DNA of 64,000 bases from G965216905 sp965216905 (GTDB lineage: Bacteria > Actinomycetota > Acidimicrobiia > Spongiisociales > ZC4RG35), in NCBI GenBank assembly GCA_965216905.1, contig OZ244213.1, forward strand, positions 2,852,001 to 2,916,000, written 5' to 3'. The notes under the pieces are model-generated. The model saw only the letters and a program-made list of their open reading frames with translations, had not been told where the DNA came from and ran no database searches. A program made the translations under genes and the position numbers. Shown here piece by piece: positions 1 through 8,971 of the stretch (positions within the stretch are counted from its first letter, which is position 1; each line of letters starts with the position of its first letter).

Positions 1-263
1 ACCCGATACCCCCGCATCGTCCAGTACCGGGGAACGACGTCCTTGATGATCCCGGCCAGGATGTGTCCGTAGTGCGGGTTGCCATTGGCGAACGGTGGCC
101 CGTCGTAGAACACGTAGCGGCGATCCTCCGGGCGCATCTCGACCGAGGTGACAAAGGCGCCGATTCGATCCCACCGGTCGAGTACCTCCTCCTCCATGGC
201 GGGGAGGTCGACCTGAGGGTCGACCCGCTTGAACGGCGGCTCTGATGCGGAAGGGGTGCTCAT
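1..263 (-). CDS. ileS: Isoleucyl-tRNA synthetase, N-terminal fragment
   Basis: Class I aminoacyl-tRNA synthetase that charges tRNA-Ile in the cytoplasm. Only the first 87 codons are in the window; the gene runs off the left edge. Read on the minus strand from the ATG at 263, the protein contains PPFANGNPHYGHILAG (about residues 56-71). HYGH at 64-67 is the HIGH-type ATP-binding motif, and the PFANG-x-PHYGH context is specific to IleRS. The KMSKS loop and editing domain lie outside. The gene is divergent from the TraR/DksA gene, with about 117 bp between the two starts. Confidence 0.93.
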   Translation of the reverse strand, partial: MSTPSASEPPFKRVDPQVDLPAMEEEVLDRWDRIGAFVTSVEMRPEDRRYVFYDGPPFANGNPHYGHILAGIIKDVVPRYWTMRGYR

Positions 264-380
264 CGAGGCTGTGATGGTAACGAGGACGCTCGAGGCTTCA
301 GAAGCCCATTTCGGCCTCCCGGAGGCTCTGATATGGCCGCGATCAGAGTAAGGTTTCGGCCCGCCCGTGGAGGTGACAAC

Positions 381-752
381 GTGCCGAAGAGGATGGCGGC
401 CAAAAAGCTCAAGCGCTTCAAGTCCAAGCTCGAAGACGAGCGGCAGCGTCTCGCCGATCTGATCGCCGAGCACGAGCGCGAGATGGAGGAGGCGCGAGCG
501 ACCGAGACGTCGTCGGATCGGAGCTCCGACCCCGGGAGTGCCGACGCCGGATCCCTCAAGTTCGAGTACGAGAAGGAACTCTCCCTGGAGCGCAACGCCG
601 CCGATCTGCTCAACAAGGTAGAGCAGGCCCTCAGACGGGTCGAGGCAGGCACCTATGGCTTCTGCGAGTCCTGCGGCGAGCCCATCCCCGAAGCCCGTCT
701 CGAGGTTCTGCCCTACGCCAGCACGTGCGTCACCTGCGCATCTCGACGCTGA
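381..752 (+). CDS. TraR/DksA-family zinc-finger protein
   Basis: Protein of 123 residues with an N-terminal alpha-helical, probably coiled-coil part rich in Lys, Glu and Arg (about 5-90), followed by a C4 zinc finger (Cys95, Cys98, Cys116, Cys119) of the DksA/TraR type. Family members insert a coiled coil into the RNA polymerase secondary channel; whether this one does is inferred. The GTG at 381 was chosen because GGAGGT (369-374) sits six bases upstream; an upstream in-frame start at 333 has no such site. It is immediately followed by lspA, as in many actinobacteria where a DksA-like gene sits next to the lipoprotein signal peptidase. The DksA acidic tip residues were not checked. Confidence 0.9.
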   Translation: MPKRMAAKKLKRFKSKLEDERQRLADLIAEHEREMEEARATETSSDRSSDPGSADAGSLKFEYEKELSLERNAADLLNKVEQALRRVEAGTYGFCESCGEPIPEARLEVLPYASTCVTCASRR

Positions 753-753
753 C

Positions 754-1266
754 GTGAGCGCTCGGCTGCGGGAACGCCCGCTGCTCGGCCTCGGCGTCGC
801 CGCGGCGGTCGTCATCGCCGATCAGGTGACGAAATGGATCTCGGTGACGCGTTTCGCCGAGGATCCGGTGACGGTGGTGCCCGGCTGGCTGTGGTTCACC
901 TTCACGGAGAACCCCGGGGCGGCCTTCTCGTTCTTCCAAGGAGCCGGCCCGGTGTTGGGTGTGGTGGCGGCGGTGGCGGCGGTGGTGATAATCCTCGCCC
1001 TCCGGTACCCGCGTCCCAGGTGGGAGGCGGTGGCCTTCGGACTCATCTTGGGCGGTGCCCTCGGCAATCTGACGGATCGAATCCTCCGGGGAGACGGACT
1101 GCTCGATGGGCATGTGGTCGATTGGATTCGAGTGCCGGACTTCCCCGTGTTCAACGTGGCCGACTCTGCCGTCACCGTGGCCGTCGTGCTCCTGCTGGTG
1201 CTCGCCTGGAAGCAGCCGGCAGGCGAGCCGACTCCGGCCGACGGCGTGACGAGCACCGGTCGGTGA
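754..1266 (+). CDS. lspA: Lipoprotein signal peptidase (signal peptidase II)
   Basis: Membrane aspartyl protease that cleaves the signal peptide from prolipoproteins after lipidation of the Cys. The 170-residue protein has about four hydrophobic segments. Its catalytic aspartates are recognisable as Asp108 in GNLTDR and Asp137 in FNVADS, and the family motif FTENPGAAFS is present near residues 50-59. The start is the GTG at 754, two bases after the stop of the preceding gene; a longer frame upstream overlaps the zinc-finger gene and is unlikely. A substrate is nearby: the lipobox protein at 31124-32428. The next gene, rluD, starts three bases after the stop. Confidence 0.95.
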   Translation: MSARLRERPLLGLGVAAAVVIADQVTKWISVTRFAEDPVTVVPGWLWFTFTENPGAAFSFFQGAGPVLGVVAAVAAVVIILALRYPRPRWEAVAFGLILGGALGNLTDRILRGDGLLDGHVVDWIRVPDFPVFNVADSAVTVAVVLLLVLAWKQPAGEPTPADGVTSTGR

Positions 1267-1269
1267 CCA

Positions 1270-2229
1270 GTGAGTGATCCGGTGAGTGACCCGGTGAGTG
1301 ACCCGGCCGGCGTCGGGGAGAAGCCCGTGTCGATTCTCGTACCGGATGACCTGGCCGGCGAGCGGGCGGACCGCATCGTGGCCAAGCTCGGCAACCTCAG
1401 CCGAGCCGAGGCTCGTCGACTGTTCGAGCGGGAGCGGGTGGTCTGCGACGGGCAGGCGGTCGGCCGGCGGCAGCGGCTCCCGGCCGGCGCCCGCATCCAG
1501 TTCCAGCCCTTCGCAGCGGTCGACATCCTGGTGCCCACCGAGGTTGCGTTCGAAGTCGTCTTCGAGGATGACGCGCTGATCGTCGTCGACAAGCCACCGC
1601 GGTTGACCGTCCACCCCGGGGCGGCGACCCGGTCGCCCACGCTGGCTGCCGGACTGTTGCATCGCTACCCCGACCTTCGCGGTGTCGGTGAACAGGATCG
1701 CTGGGGAATCGTGCACCGACTCGACCGCGACACGAGCGGCCTCATGGTCGTGGCCCGGACGTCGGACGCCCACGAGGCGTTGACGTCGGCGATCCGGAAG
1801 CGGGCGGTCGATCGGCGGTACGTGGCGCTGGTCGATGGGCTGTTCGAGACGCCGCTGGGGACGATCGACGCCCCGATCGGAACGGACCCCGCTCGTCCCA
1901 CGCGACGCATCGTGCGAGCCGGAGGTCGCCCCGCCCGAACCCATTACGAGCGATTGTCGGAGTGGTCCGAGGCGTCCGCCACGCTGCTGTCGGTTCGGCT
2001 GGAGACGGGCCGGACTCACCAGATCCGCGTACACATGGCTTCGATCGGGCATCCGGTGATCGGTGATCGGGTCTACGGCCGGCCCCACCGAATCCAACCC
2101 CCGCGGGTCTTCCTCCACGCCACGCGGCTGGCGTTCGACCATCCGCTGACCGGGGAGTGGCTCGAGTTCCAGTGCCCGCTGCCGGCCGATCTCGAAGCGG
2201 TGCTCCCCAATGGAGCCGGAGTTCCATGA
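1270..2229 (+). CDS. rluD: RluA/RluD-family ribosomal RNA pseudouridine synthase
   Basis: Pseudouridine synthase of 319 residues: an N-terminal S4 RNA-binding domain (about 30-80) then the RluA catalytic domain, with HRLDRDTSGL at 149-158 and catalytic Asp152. Position after lspA matches the actinobacterial rluD ortholog, which isomerises uridines in 23S rRNA; the exact target is inferred. The start is uncertain: three tandem copies of GTGAGTGACCCG (1270-1305, the first with one change) give in-frame GTG codons at 1270, 1282 and 1294, encoding SDPV-type repeats. The longest start is used. The stop overlaps the rhomboid start (ATGA). Confidence 0.93.
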   Translation: MSDPVSDPVSDPAGVGEKPVSILVPDDLAGERADRIVAKLGNLSRAEARRLFERERVVCDGQAVGRRQRLPAGARIQFQPFAAVDILVPTEVAFEVVFEDDALIVVDKPPRLTVHPGAATRSPTLAAGLLHRYPDLRGVGEQDRWGIVHRLDRDTSGLMVVARTSDAHEALTSAIRKRAVDRRYVALVDGLFETPLGTIDAPIGTDPARPTRRIVRAGGRPARTHYERLSEWSEASATLLSVRLETGRTHQIRVHMASIGHPVIGDRVYGRPHRIQPPRVFLHATRLAFDHPLTGEWLEFQCPLPADLEAVLPNGAGVP

Positions 2230-3059
2230 GCACCGAGACCGCCTGCTACCGCCACCCGGATCGACCAGGACGACTGGCGTGCTCCCGCTGTGGACGGCCG
2301 ATCTGCCCCGAGTGCACCCATGAGGCCGCCGTCGGACAGCGGTGCCCGGAGTGCCTCCGGACCGAAGGCACCCAGCGGGTCGTGCGGGTGGGGGAGCGGT
2401 CCCGGACCGATTGGCGGGCCGCTCCGGTGACCTATGGGCTCATCGCGGTCGCCGTCGGGATCCAGCTGGTGGGGTTCGTCTCGCCCGTCGCGTGGAGGTC
2501 GGTGTTCTTCGAGAACGCCGCCATGTTCGGACCCCTGGTGGAACTCGGCGAGTGGTGGCGTCTCCTCACGGTGGTGCTGGTCCACGCCGGGTTCGTCCAT
2601 GTCGGGTTCAACATGCTGCTGACCTATCAGCTGGGGCTCCACCTCGAGAAGTCGATCGGGTCGTTCTCCTACGCCGCTCTGTTCCTGGCGTGTGCCGCGG
2701 TGGGAAGCCTCTTTGCGATGGCGTTCGGCCCCGAGGTCCCCAGCGTGGGTGCGTCCGGGGCGGTGTTCGGACTGGTCGGGACCTGGCTGGCGCCGGCCAT
2801 CCGGGGACGATCGACCACCTGGGGACGCGGCGTCCTCAACCAGCTCGGTTTCTTGCTCCTCATCAACGCCGCGGTTCCGTTCTTCCTCCCTCAGGTCTCG
2901 TGGCAGGCCCACCTCGGGGGACTGTTGGCCGGCTTGACCATCGCCTGGCTGTGGGGCTCGGTTCCCGCGCAACGTAGGACCGAAACCATGCGGGTGGCCA
3001 TCGCCGCCACCATCCTGGTGGCGGCGGTTCTGACCGCTCTCAATCTGCCGTCGGGCTGA
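2226..3059 (+). CDS. Rhomboid-family intramembrane serine protease with N-terminal zinc-binding domain
   Basis: The 277-residue protein begins with a Cys/His-rich B-box-like module (CYRHPDRP, CSRCGRPICPEC, CPEC; residues about 6-41), followed by about six membrane segments. Rhomboid catalytic features are present: the HVGFNMLLTYQLG segment with its conserved Asn, GASG with Ser177, and His229 in AHLGG. Such enzymes cleave membrane proteins within the bilayer; substrates are unknown here. The start ATG at 2226 overlaps the rluD stop (ATGA), suggesting translational coupling. The zinc-binding front end is common in actinobacterial rhomboids. Confidence 0.92.
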   Translation: MSTETACYRHPDRPGRLACSRCGRPICPECTHEAAVGQRCPECLRTEGTQRVVRVGERSRTDWRAAPVTYGLIAVAVGIQLVGFVSPVAWRSVFFENAAMFGPLVELGEWWRLLTVVLVHAGFVHVGFNMLLTYQLGLHLEKSIGSFSYAALFLACAAVGSLFAMAFGPEVPSVGASGAVFGLVGTWLAPAIRGRSTTWGRGVLNQLGFLLLINAAVPFFLPQVSWQAHLGGLLAGLTIAWLWGSVPAQRRTETMRVAIAATILVAAVLTALNLPSG

Positions 3060-3164
3060 TCGCACCGGTCGTCTCCGGCTGACCGCCGGTCGAGGCCGGT
3101 CGAGGATCGCCCGCTGGTAGGGTCGACCCACACCGAATCACACGAATGTAACTTCGATTTCGCG

Positions 3165-6100
3165 ATGTCCGACTCCTTCGCCCATCTTCACGTTCACACC
3201 GAGTTCTCCATGCTGGACGGCGCAGCACGGGTGACCGAGGCGGTGGCGGCGGTGGCTGCCGACGGGCAACCGGCATTGGCGATCACCGACCACGGGGTGC
3301 TGTACGGCGTCGTCGACTTCTCTCGGGCAGCCCAGCGAGCCGGCATCAGGCCGATCATCGGCATCGAGGCGTACACGACGCCCGGTTCGCGTTTCGAGCG
3401 GCCGGTGCGATCCGAGAACGTCCGGCATCACCTTCTGATGTACGCCGAGAACGAAGTCGGCTATCGCAACCTGATGAAGCTCTCGTCCCGGGCGTTTCTC
3501 GAGGGGTATTACTACAAGCCCAGGATGGACAAGGAACTGCTCGCCGAGCACGCGTCGGGCATCATCGCCACGTCCGGTTGCCTGGGCGGTGAGGTTGCTC
3601 AGCTGCTCGCCCCCGATGCGTCGACGGAGGAGGGGAATCAGTCCGCGATCCGTGACTTCGATGCGGCGCTGGCGGCGGCGGCGGCGTATCAGGACATCTT
3701 CGGGCGCGACAACTTCTTCATCGAGATCCAGGATCACGGAATCGAGGCGCAGCGGCGGATCATGCCCGACCTCCTGGACATCGCTCGCCGTATCGGCGCT
3801 CCGCTGCTGGCGACCAACGATGCCCACTACACCACCGCCGACGAGGCGGAGGCTCACGACGTCCTGTTGTGCATTCAAACCGGTGCCACCAAGGACGAGC
3901 CGGGTCGATTCGCGTTCCAGGGCACGGACTTCTACCTCAAGACCGCCCGGGAGATGCGGGCGCTGTTCCCGGAGGATCAGTACCCGGCCGCGTGCGACAA
4001 CTCACTGCTCATCGCCGAGCGCTGTGACGTCCGGCTGGACTTCGATCAGACGTTGTTGCCCGAGTTCCCCGTTCCGCGGGGAGAGACCGAAGCGACGTAC
4101 CTCGAGCGGCTGGTCTTCGAAGGTGCACGCCGGCGTTACGGCGACCCGCTGGCCGACGAGGTCCGGGAGCGGATCGAGCATGAGCTGAAGGTCATCGGCG
4201 AGATGGGGTTCCCGGCCTACTTCCTGATCGTCTGGGACCTCATCCGATACGCCCGGGACCGGGGGATTCGGGTCGGACCGGGGCGTGGCTCGGCCGCCGG
4301 GTCGATCGTTGCCTATTGCTTGGAGATCACCGATCTCGATCCCCTCCGGTACGGCATGATCTTCGAGCGCTTCCTGAATCCGGGCCGCAAACAGATGCCC
4401 GACATCGACATGGACTTCGACGAGCGGTACCGGGGCGACATGATTCGGTACGCCGCCGAGCGGTACGGGTCGGACCACGTGGCGCAGATCATCACGTTCT
4501 CGACGATCAAGGGGAAACAGGCGATCCGGGACGCCGCCCGCGTCTTCGGCTATCCGTACTCGCTGGGAGACGCGGTCGCCAAGCTGATGCCGCCGTCGAT
4601 CCTCGGGAGGGACGCCGCACTCGCGCAGTGCCTCGAACCTCCCGGCGCAGATGCCGACGCCTCGGTCAAGGACTGGTACTCCAATGCCGCCGGGCTCCGG
4701 GACGCGTACGCCCACGGGGTTCGCGAAGCGAACGACGCCACCAAGGTGCGCTTTCCGGCCGAGCAGGTTCGGCGGGTCGTCGACGCCGCCAAGGGCCTGG
4801 AGGGTCTTCGCCGACAGGACTCCATCCACGCCGCCGCGGTGGTCATCGCCCCCAAGCCGCTCGAAGAGGTGATCCCGATTCAGCAGAAGGGGGAGGACTC
4901 CGAGGTCGTCACCCAATACGAGATGGGCGCAGTCGAAGCGCTTGGTCTGCTGAAGATGGACTTCCTGGGTCTGCGGAATCTCTCCACGATCGAGCGGTGT
5001 CTCGAACTCATCGAGAAGACCACCGGCGCACGGATCGACATCGACGGCGTCGACCTGGCGGACCCGGAGACGTTCCGGCTCCTCCAGCGGGCCGACACGA
5101 TCGGGGTCTTTCAGCTCGAGGGTGGGCCGATGCGCGCCCTGATCCGCTCGCTCCAACCGGAGACGTTCGAGCACATCATCGCCGTGAATGCGTTGTACCG
5201 GCCCGGACCGATGGGCATGAACATGCACAACGCCTACGCCGACCGCAAGAATGGCCGGGCCGCCGTCGAGTACCCACATCCGGCCACCGAGCCGTTCCTG
5301 GAGAGCACGTACGGAATCATCACCTACCAGGAACAGGTGATGCAGGTGGCCCGCGACCTGGCCGGCTACTCCATGTCCGAAGCGGACAACTTCCGGAAGG
5401 CCATGGGCAAGAAGATCAGCTCGGTCATGGCTGCCGAGAAGGAGAAGTTCGTCGCCGGCTGCGTCACCCAGGGCCACCCCGAACAACTCGGACGCGATCT
5501 CTGGGACGCCATCGAGCCGTTCGCCGGATACGGCTTCAACCTCAGCCACTCGGCCTGCTACGCCTATGTCGCGTTCCAGACGGCCTATCTCAAGGCTCAT
5601 CATCCGGCCGAGTACATGGCCGCGCTGCTCACGTCCACCAAGCGTGACAAGGACCGGACCGCGATCTATTTGAACGAGTGTCGGTCGATGGGGGTCGAGG
5701 TCCTCGTGCCGGACGTCAACGAATCCGAATCCGACTTCACGGTGGCCGACGGGAAGATCCGGTTCGGGATGTCGGCGGTGCGGAACGTGGGTGAGGGGGT
5801 GGTGGAGCGGATCATCCACGCCCGCGAGGAAGCCGGCCCATTTCGCGATTTTCCCGACTTCTGCGAGAAGGTCGACATGGATGTCCTCAACCGTCGCACC
5901 GTCGAATCGCTCATCAAGGCCGGCGCATTCGACTCGCTCGGTCATGCTCGCAAGGCGCTCGTGTTCATGTTCGAGGAGATCGTCGACGTCATCGTCACCC
6001 GTCGCCGCAACGAAGAGGCCGGCCAGTTCGCGCTGTTCGGAGTCGAGGAGACCAGTGACGGCGGTGACGGCTATGACATCGGCGACGACGAATGGGCGCA

Positions 6101-6716
6101 ACGCACCAAGCTCGCCTTCGAGAAGGAGATGTTGGGTCTCTACGTCTCGGATCACCCGTTGCTGTCGGTGGCGACGGGTCTCCGAGCGTCCGGTGCACAG
6201 TCGACGTCCGCGCTGTGGGATCTCGGCGATGGCACCGCCGTCACGGTCGGCGGCCTGATCGGCGGCATCACCCGGCGGTACACCAAGAAGGGGGATCCGA
6301 TGCTCTTCTTCCAACTCGAGGACCTGGAGGGGAGTGTCGAGGCCGTGTGTTTCCCTCGCACGGTCAACGACTTCGGGCAGATGGTCTCCGAGGATGCCAT
6401 CGTGCTGGTGTCGGCGCGGCTCGACCATCGCGGAGACGATGTGAAGCTCATCGTTCGAGAGATCAAGCCGCTCGAGGTTCGGAACGAGCAGCGGCTCACC
6501 TTGGAGATCCCCAGTCACCGTCTCTCACAGGGGACGGTGGGACGGCTGAAGGAGGTCCTGGCCAGCCATCCAGGCACCAACCCGGTGTTCCTGCACATGG
6601 TCGACGGGAGCCGACATCAGGTGCTCAAGCTGTCGGATGAGTTCCGGGTGGAGCTCCGGTCCGCCCTGTTCGCCGAACTCCGAGAGCTCCTCGGTCACAA
6701 CGCCGTCGCATCCTGA
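3165..6716 (+). CDS. dnaE: DNA polymerase III alpha subunit (DnaE type)
   Basis: Replicative polymerase subunit of 1183 residues, typical of DnaE1. Order of domains: PHP domain at the N-terminus (HLHVHTEFSMLDG from residue 7), polymerase palm with the catalytic motif PDIDMDF at 412-418, fingers and beta-clamp-binding region, helix-hairpin-helix part, then an OB fold near 1000-1080 (TVGGLIGGITRRYTKKGDPM). The PHP metal-binding residues look intact, consistent with a proofreading-competent PHP as known in actinobacterial DnaE1. The ATG at 3165 has no strong Shine-Dalgarno site; a TAACTT box (3149-3154) ends ten bases upstream and a TAGGGT lies at 3118-3123. Convergent with the aminotransferase gene. 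Confidence 0.98.
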   Translation: MSDSFAHLHVHTEFSMLDGAARVTEAVAAVAADGQPALAITDHGVLYGVVDFSRAAQRAGIRPIIGIEAYTTPGSRFERPVRSENVRHHLLMYAENEVGYRNLMKLSSRAFLEGYYYKPRMDKELLAEHASGIIATSGCLGGEVAQLLAPDASTEEGNQSAIRDFDAALAAAAAYQDIFGRDNFFIEIQDHGIEAQRRIMPDLLDIARRIGAPLLATNDAHYTTADEAEAHDVLLCIQTGATKDEPGRFAFQGTDFYLKTAREMRALFPEDQYPAACDNSLLIAERCDVRLDFDQTLLPEFPVPRGETEATYLERLVFEGARRRYGDPLADEVRERIEHELKVIGEMGFPAYFLIVWDLIRYARDRGIRVGPGRGSAAGSIVAYCLEITDLDPLRYGMIFERFLNPGRKQMPDIDMDFDERYRGDMIRYAAERYGSDHVAQIITFSTIKGKQAIRDAARVFGYPYSLGDAVAKLMPPSILGRDAALAQCLEPPGADADASVKDWYSNAAGLRDAYAHGVREANDATKVRFPAEQVRRVVDAAKGLEGLRRQDSIHAAAVVIAPKPLEEVIPIQQKGEDSEVVTQYEMGAVEALGLLKMDFLGLRNLSTIERCLELIEKTTGARIDIDGVDLADPETFRLLQRADTIGVFQLEGGPMRALIRSLQPETFEHIIAVNALYRPGPMGMNMHNAYADRKNGRAAVEYPHPATEPFLESTYGIITYQEQVMQVARDLAGYSMSEADNFRKAMGKKISSVMAAEKEKFVAGCVTQGHPEQLGRDLWDAIEPFAGYGFNLSHSACYAYVAFQTAYLKAHHPAEYMAALLTSTKRDKDRTAIYLNECRSMGVEVLVPDVNESESDFTVADGKIRFGMSAVRNVGEGVVERIIHAREEAGPFRDFPDFCEKVDMDVLNRRTVESLIKAGAFDSLGHARKALVFMFEEIVDVIVTRRRNEEAGQFALFGVEETSDGGDGYDIGDDEWAQRTKLAFEKEMLGLYVSDHPLLSVATGLRASGAQSTSALWDLGDGTAVTVGGLIGGITRRYTKKGDPMLFFQLEDLEGSVEAVCFPRTVNDFGQMVSEDAIVLVSARLDHRGDDVKLIVREIKPLEVRNEQRLTLEIPSHRLSQGTVGRLKEVLASHPGTNPVFLHMVDGSRHQVLKLSDEFRVELRSALFAELRELLGHNAVAS

Positions 6717-6752
6717 GCGGTGACGGCGGTGGCGACCTCGACCGAGGCCGTC

Positions 6753-7775
6753 TCAGACGAGTGCGTCGATCGCCGTGTCGACGTCGTCCTCGTCGTTGTA
6801 GAGCCAGAAGGACAGCCGGACCTTTCCCGCCCGGACCGATGCGCTGATACCGGCCGCCGCCAGACGCCGGCCGCCGTCGGTCGCGAAGGCCACGATCGGG
6901 CTGTTGGACGGCTGGAGACCGAGGCCGGCTCGCATCCGGTTGGCGAGGTCGACCGCGTGTGAACCCAGCCGACCGACCCCGATCGAGGTCAGCAGGTCGA
7001 GCGACTCGGACGCCGCCGTCAGGTCGAACCACGCCGGCGAGAGATTGAAGCGGCGGCCGTCCTCGGCCAGTCGCAGTGGTGGGCCGTAGATCGCCTCCCA
7101 GGGCCGGTCCGAGGAGTACCACCCGGGGAGGATCGGCCTGACCCAGTCGGCATGATCCGCCACCGTCATGAAGCCGGTGCCGCGGGGTGAGCACAGCCAC
7201 TTGTACGCTCCACAGCCGGTGACGTCGAATCGATCTGCGCCGATCGACAACCATCCGGAGGCCTGCGTGACGTCGACGTAGGTTCGGGTGGATGTGGCCC
7301 GGGCCGCCTCGGAGAGATGGTCCAGGTCGAGGGTCCGGCCGTCGGCGGACTGTGTCGCGCTCACCGCCACCAGGTCCACACCCGGCTTGACGTGGTCGAG
7401 CAGCTGGTCGAGTGGGACGAGCGAGACCCGCAGCCGGCCGTCGGCCAGGAATGGAAACAGCACCGACGTGAAGTCCTCCTCGGCGCACAGCACTCGCGCC
7501 CCATCCGGAAGGCTGGCGGCCACGATGCCGCTGATCGCCGACACCGCACCCACGATCGACACCGACGATGGTTCAGCACCGACCAGCTCGGCATACCGCT
7601 CACGGGCTCGATCGACCGGACCATCGTATGCGGGAGGGTCACACCGGCCGGCTCCCCAGTCGTCCAACTCGCGACGGAGGGCGTCGAGTGCCCGGCGGGG
7701 TGGGACACCGACCGCCGCGGTGTTGAGATAGCCGGCGCCGACGGCGAACTGGCTCCGGATGGATGGCTGGATCAT
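6753..7775 (-). CDS. Class V aminotransferase-fold PLP enzyme
   Basis: PLP-dependent fold type I enzyme of 340 residues, of the cysteine-desulfurase / isopenicillin-epimerase-like group. The PLP lysine is probably Lys192 in CGAYKWLCSPRGTGF, preceded by the Asp-containing strand TYVDVTQASGWL that contacts the cofactor. The N-terminus YLNTAAVGVPPRRALDAL matches the group's YLDHAAxGPxP pattern. The substrate cannot be told from sequence. The ATG at 7775 was chosen; a GTG nine bases upstream is also in frame. It is divergent from ruvC with about 140 bp between and ends 36 bp from dnaE tail to tail. It is not part of the repair operon. Confidence 0.9.
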   Translation of the reverse strand: MIQPSIRSQFAVGAGYLNTAAVGVPPRRALDALRRELDDWGAGRCDPPAYDGPVDRARERYAELVGAEPSSVSIVGAVSAISGIVAASLPDGARVLCAEEDFTSVLFPFLADGRLRVSLVPLDQLLDHVKPGVDLVAVSATQSADGRTLDLDHLSEAARATSTRTYVDVTQASGWLSIGADRFDVTGCGAYKWLCSPRGTGFMTVADHADWVRPILPGWYSSDRPWEAIYGPPLRLAEDGRRFNLSPAWFDLTAASESLDLLTSIGVGRLGSHAVDLANRMRAGLGLQPSNSPIVAFATDGGRRLAAAGISASVRAGKVRLSFWLYNDEDDVDTAIDALV

Positions 7776-7901
7776 GGCCGTCACCGTGCCACACGATCGG
7801 ACCCGGAGCGAACCGTGGTGCCACGGATCATTGCGGACCCTCGTGCCCGGCCGAGCCCGGCCCGCTCCGCCGAATGCCACGGTCTGTCGATCGAGCCGCC
7901 C

Positions 7902-7907
7902 TACCCT
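7902..7907 (+). promoter_or_regulatory. -10 box of a likely leaderless ruvCAB promoter
   Basis: TACCCT ends nine bases before the ruvC ATG. No Shine-Dalgarno site precedes the ATG, so the transcript probably starts at or within a few bases of the start codon. Confidence 0.5.
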
Positions 7908-7916
7908 CTCGTACAC

Positions 7917-8399
7917 ATGTTCGTACTCGGAATCGACCCAGGACTGACCCGGACCGGGTACGGGCTGGTGCGCCGAGGGCACCCCGCACAGGCGGTTGCC
8001 GCCGGTGTGATCCGCACCAGTCCTTCGGTTCCGGTGGCCCAACGCCTCGCCGAACTGCATCGCGACCTGGTGGATCTCATCTCCGAGCATCGCCCCGAGG
8101 TCATGGCGATCGAGCGGGTGTTCACGAATCGCAACCTCCAGACCGCGATCACCGTCGGGCGTGCCTCGGGAGTGGCATTGGTGGCCGCCGCCCAAAGCGG
8201 ACTCACCGTGCACGAGTACACGCCCACCGCCATCAAGCTCGCCGTCACCGGTGACGGTGCCGCCGAGAAGGCGATGGTGGCCGACATGGTCGGACGCCGC
8301 CTCCGTCTGACCGCGCCACCTCGGCCCGCCGATGCCGCCGACGCCCTGGCGGTGGCACTGTGCCACCTTCAGTCGATGCGACTCGGGGTCCCGTCATGA
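7917..8399 (+). CDS. ruvC: Holliday junction endonuclease RuvC
   Basis: RuvC resolves Holliday junctions during recombination, working with RuvAB. The 160-residue protein starts FVLGIDPGLTRTGYG, carrying the first catalytic Asp (residue 7), then the acidic AIERVF segment near 65, and ends with the ADAADALAVALCH segment containing the last catalytic Asp residues. Length is standard. The ATG at 7917 follows a TACCCT box by nine bases. The stop overlaps the ruvA start (ATGA at 8396-8399), so ruvC, ruvA and ruvB form one coupled operon. Confidence 0.97.
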   Translation: MFVLGIDPGLTRTGYGLVRRGHPAQAVAAGVIRTSPSVPVAQRLAELHRDLVDLISEHRPEVMAIERVFTNRNLQTAITVGRASGVALVAAAQSGLTVHEYTPTAIKLAVTGDGAAEKAMVADMVGRRLRLTAPPRPADAADALAVALCHLQSMRLGVPS

Positions 8400-8971
8400 T
8401 CGGATCGTTGCGGGGCACGGTGGCGGCCACGGACGCCACGCATGTGGTGGTCGATGTGGCCGGGGTCGGGTATGAGGTGGCGGTCACGTCGAAGGCCGCG
8501 GCTTCGATGCCGCTGGGAGAACCGGTGACGATCTCGACGCACCTGCACGTCCGGGAGGATGCGCTCCTCCTCTACGGTTTCGAGTCCCGCACGGAGCGGG
8601 ATCTGTTTCGGGTCCTTCTCGGGGTGTCGGGGGTGGGACCGAAGGTCGGTCAGGCAATCCTCTCCGTCCTGAGTCCCGACGCGCTCCGAGTTGCGGTGGC
8701 GACCGACGACGTCGACGCCCTCACCCAGGTTCCCGGGGTCGGCAAACGGGGCGCGCAGAAGATCCTGCTCGATCTCAAGCCCAAGCTGGCCGATCTCGAG
8801 GCCGACGTGCTCGAGACCTCCGGGGAGACCGGAACCGTGCGCCAGGCCCTCGAATCGCTGGGTTACAGCCCATCCGAGATTCGGTCCGTCCTTCCGAGTG
8901 TGGACCGATCGTCGCCGCCCGCCGAACAGATCCGACAGGCACTACGCCGGCTGGGAAGGGGCGACGGATGA
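8396..8971 (+). CDS. ruvA: Holliday junction branch migration protein RuvA
   Basis: RuvA tetramers bind the four-way junction and load RuvB. The 191-residue protein starts MIGSLRGTVAATDATHVVVDVAG with the OB fold, followed by two helix-hairpin-helix motifs (LLGVSGVGPKVGQAIL and QVPGVGKRGAQKILLDL) and a C-terminal three-helix domain (about 145-191) that contacts RuvB. Start ATG overlaps the ruvC stop, and its own stop overlaps the ruvB start, so stoichiometry is probably set by translational coupling. Confidence 0.97.
   Translation: MIGSLRGTVAATDATHVVVDVAGVGYEVAVTSKAAASMPLGEPVTISTHLHVREDALLLYGFESRTERDLFRVLLGVSGVGPKVGQAILSVLSPDALRVAVATDDVDALTQVPGVGKRGAQKILLDLKPKLADLEADVLETSGETGTVRQALESLGYSPSEIRSVLPSVDRSSPPAEQIRQALRRLGRGDG

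Noticed and set aside
4002..6518. Long minus-strand frame opposite dnaE
   Set aside because: Antisense shadow of the dnaE reading frame, with no recognisable domain or start context.
6717..6752. Bidirectional terminator between dnaE and the aminotransferase gene
   Set aside because: Only a four-base-pair stem (CCTC with GAGG) is visible in this 36-bp gap; too weak to call.
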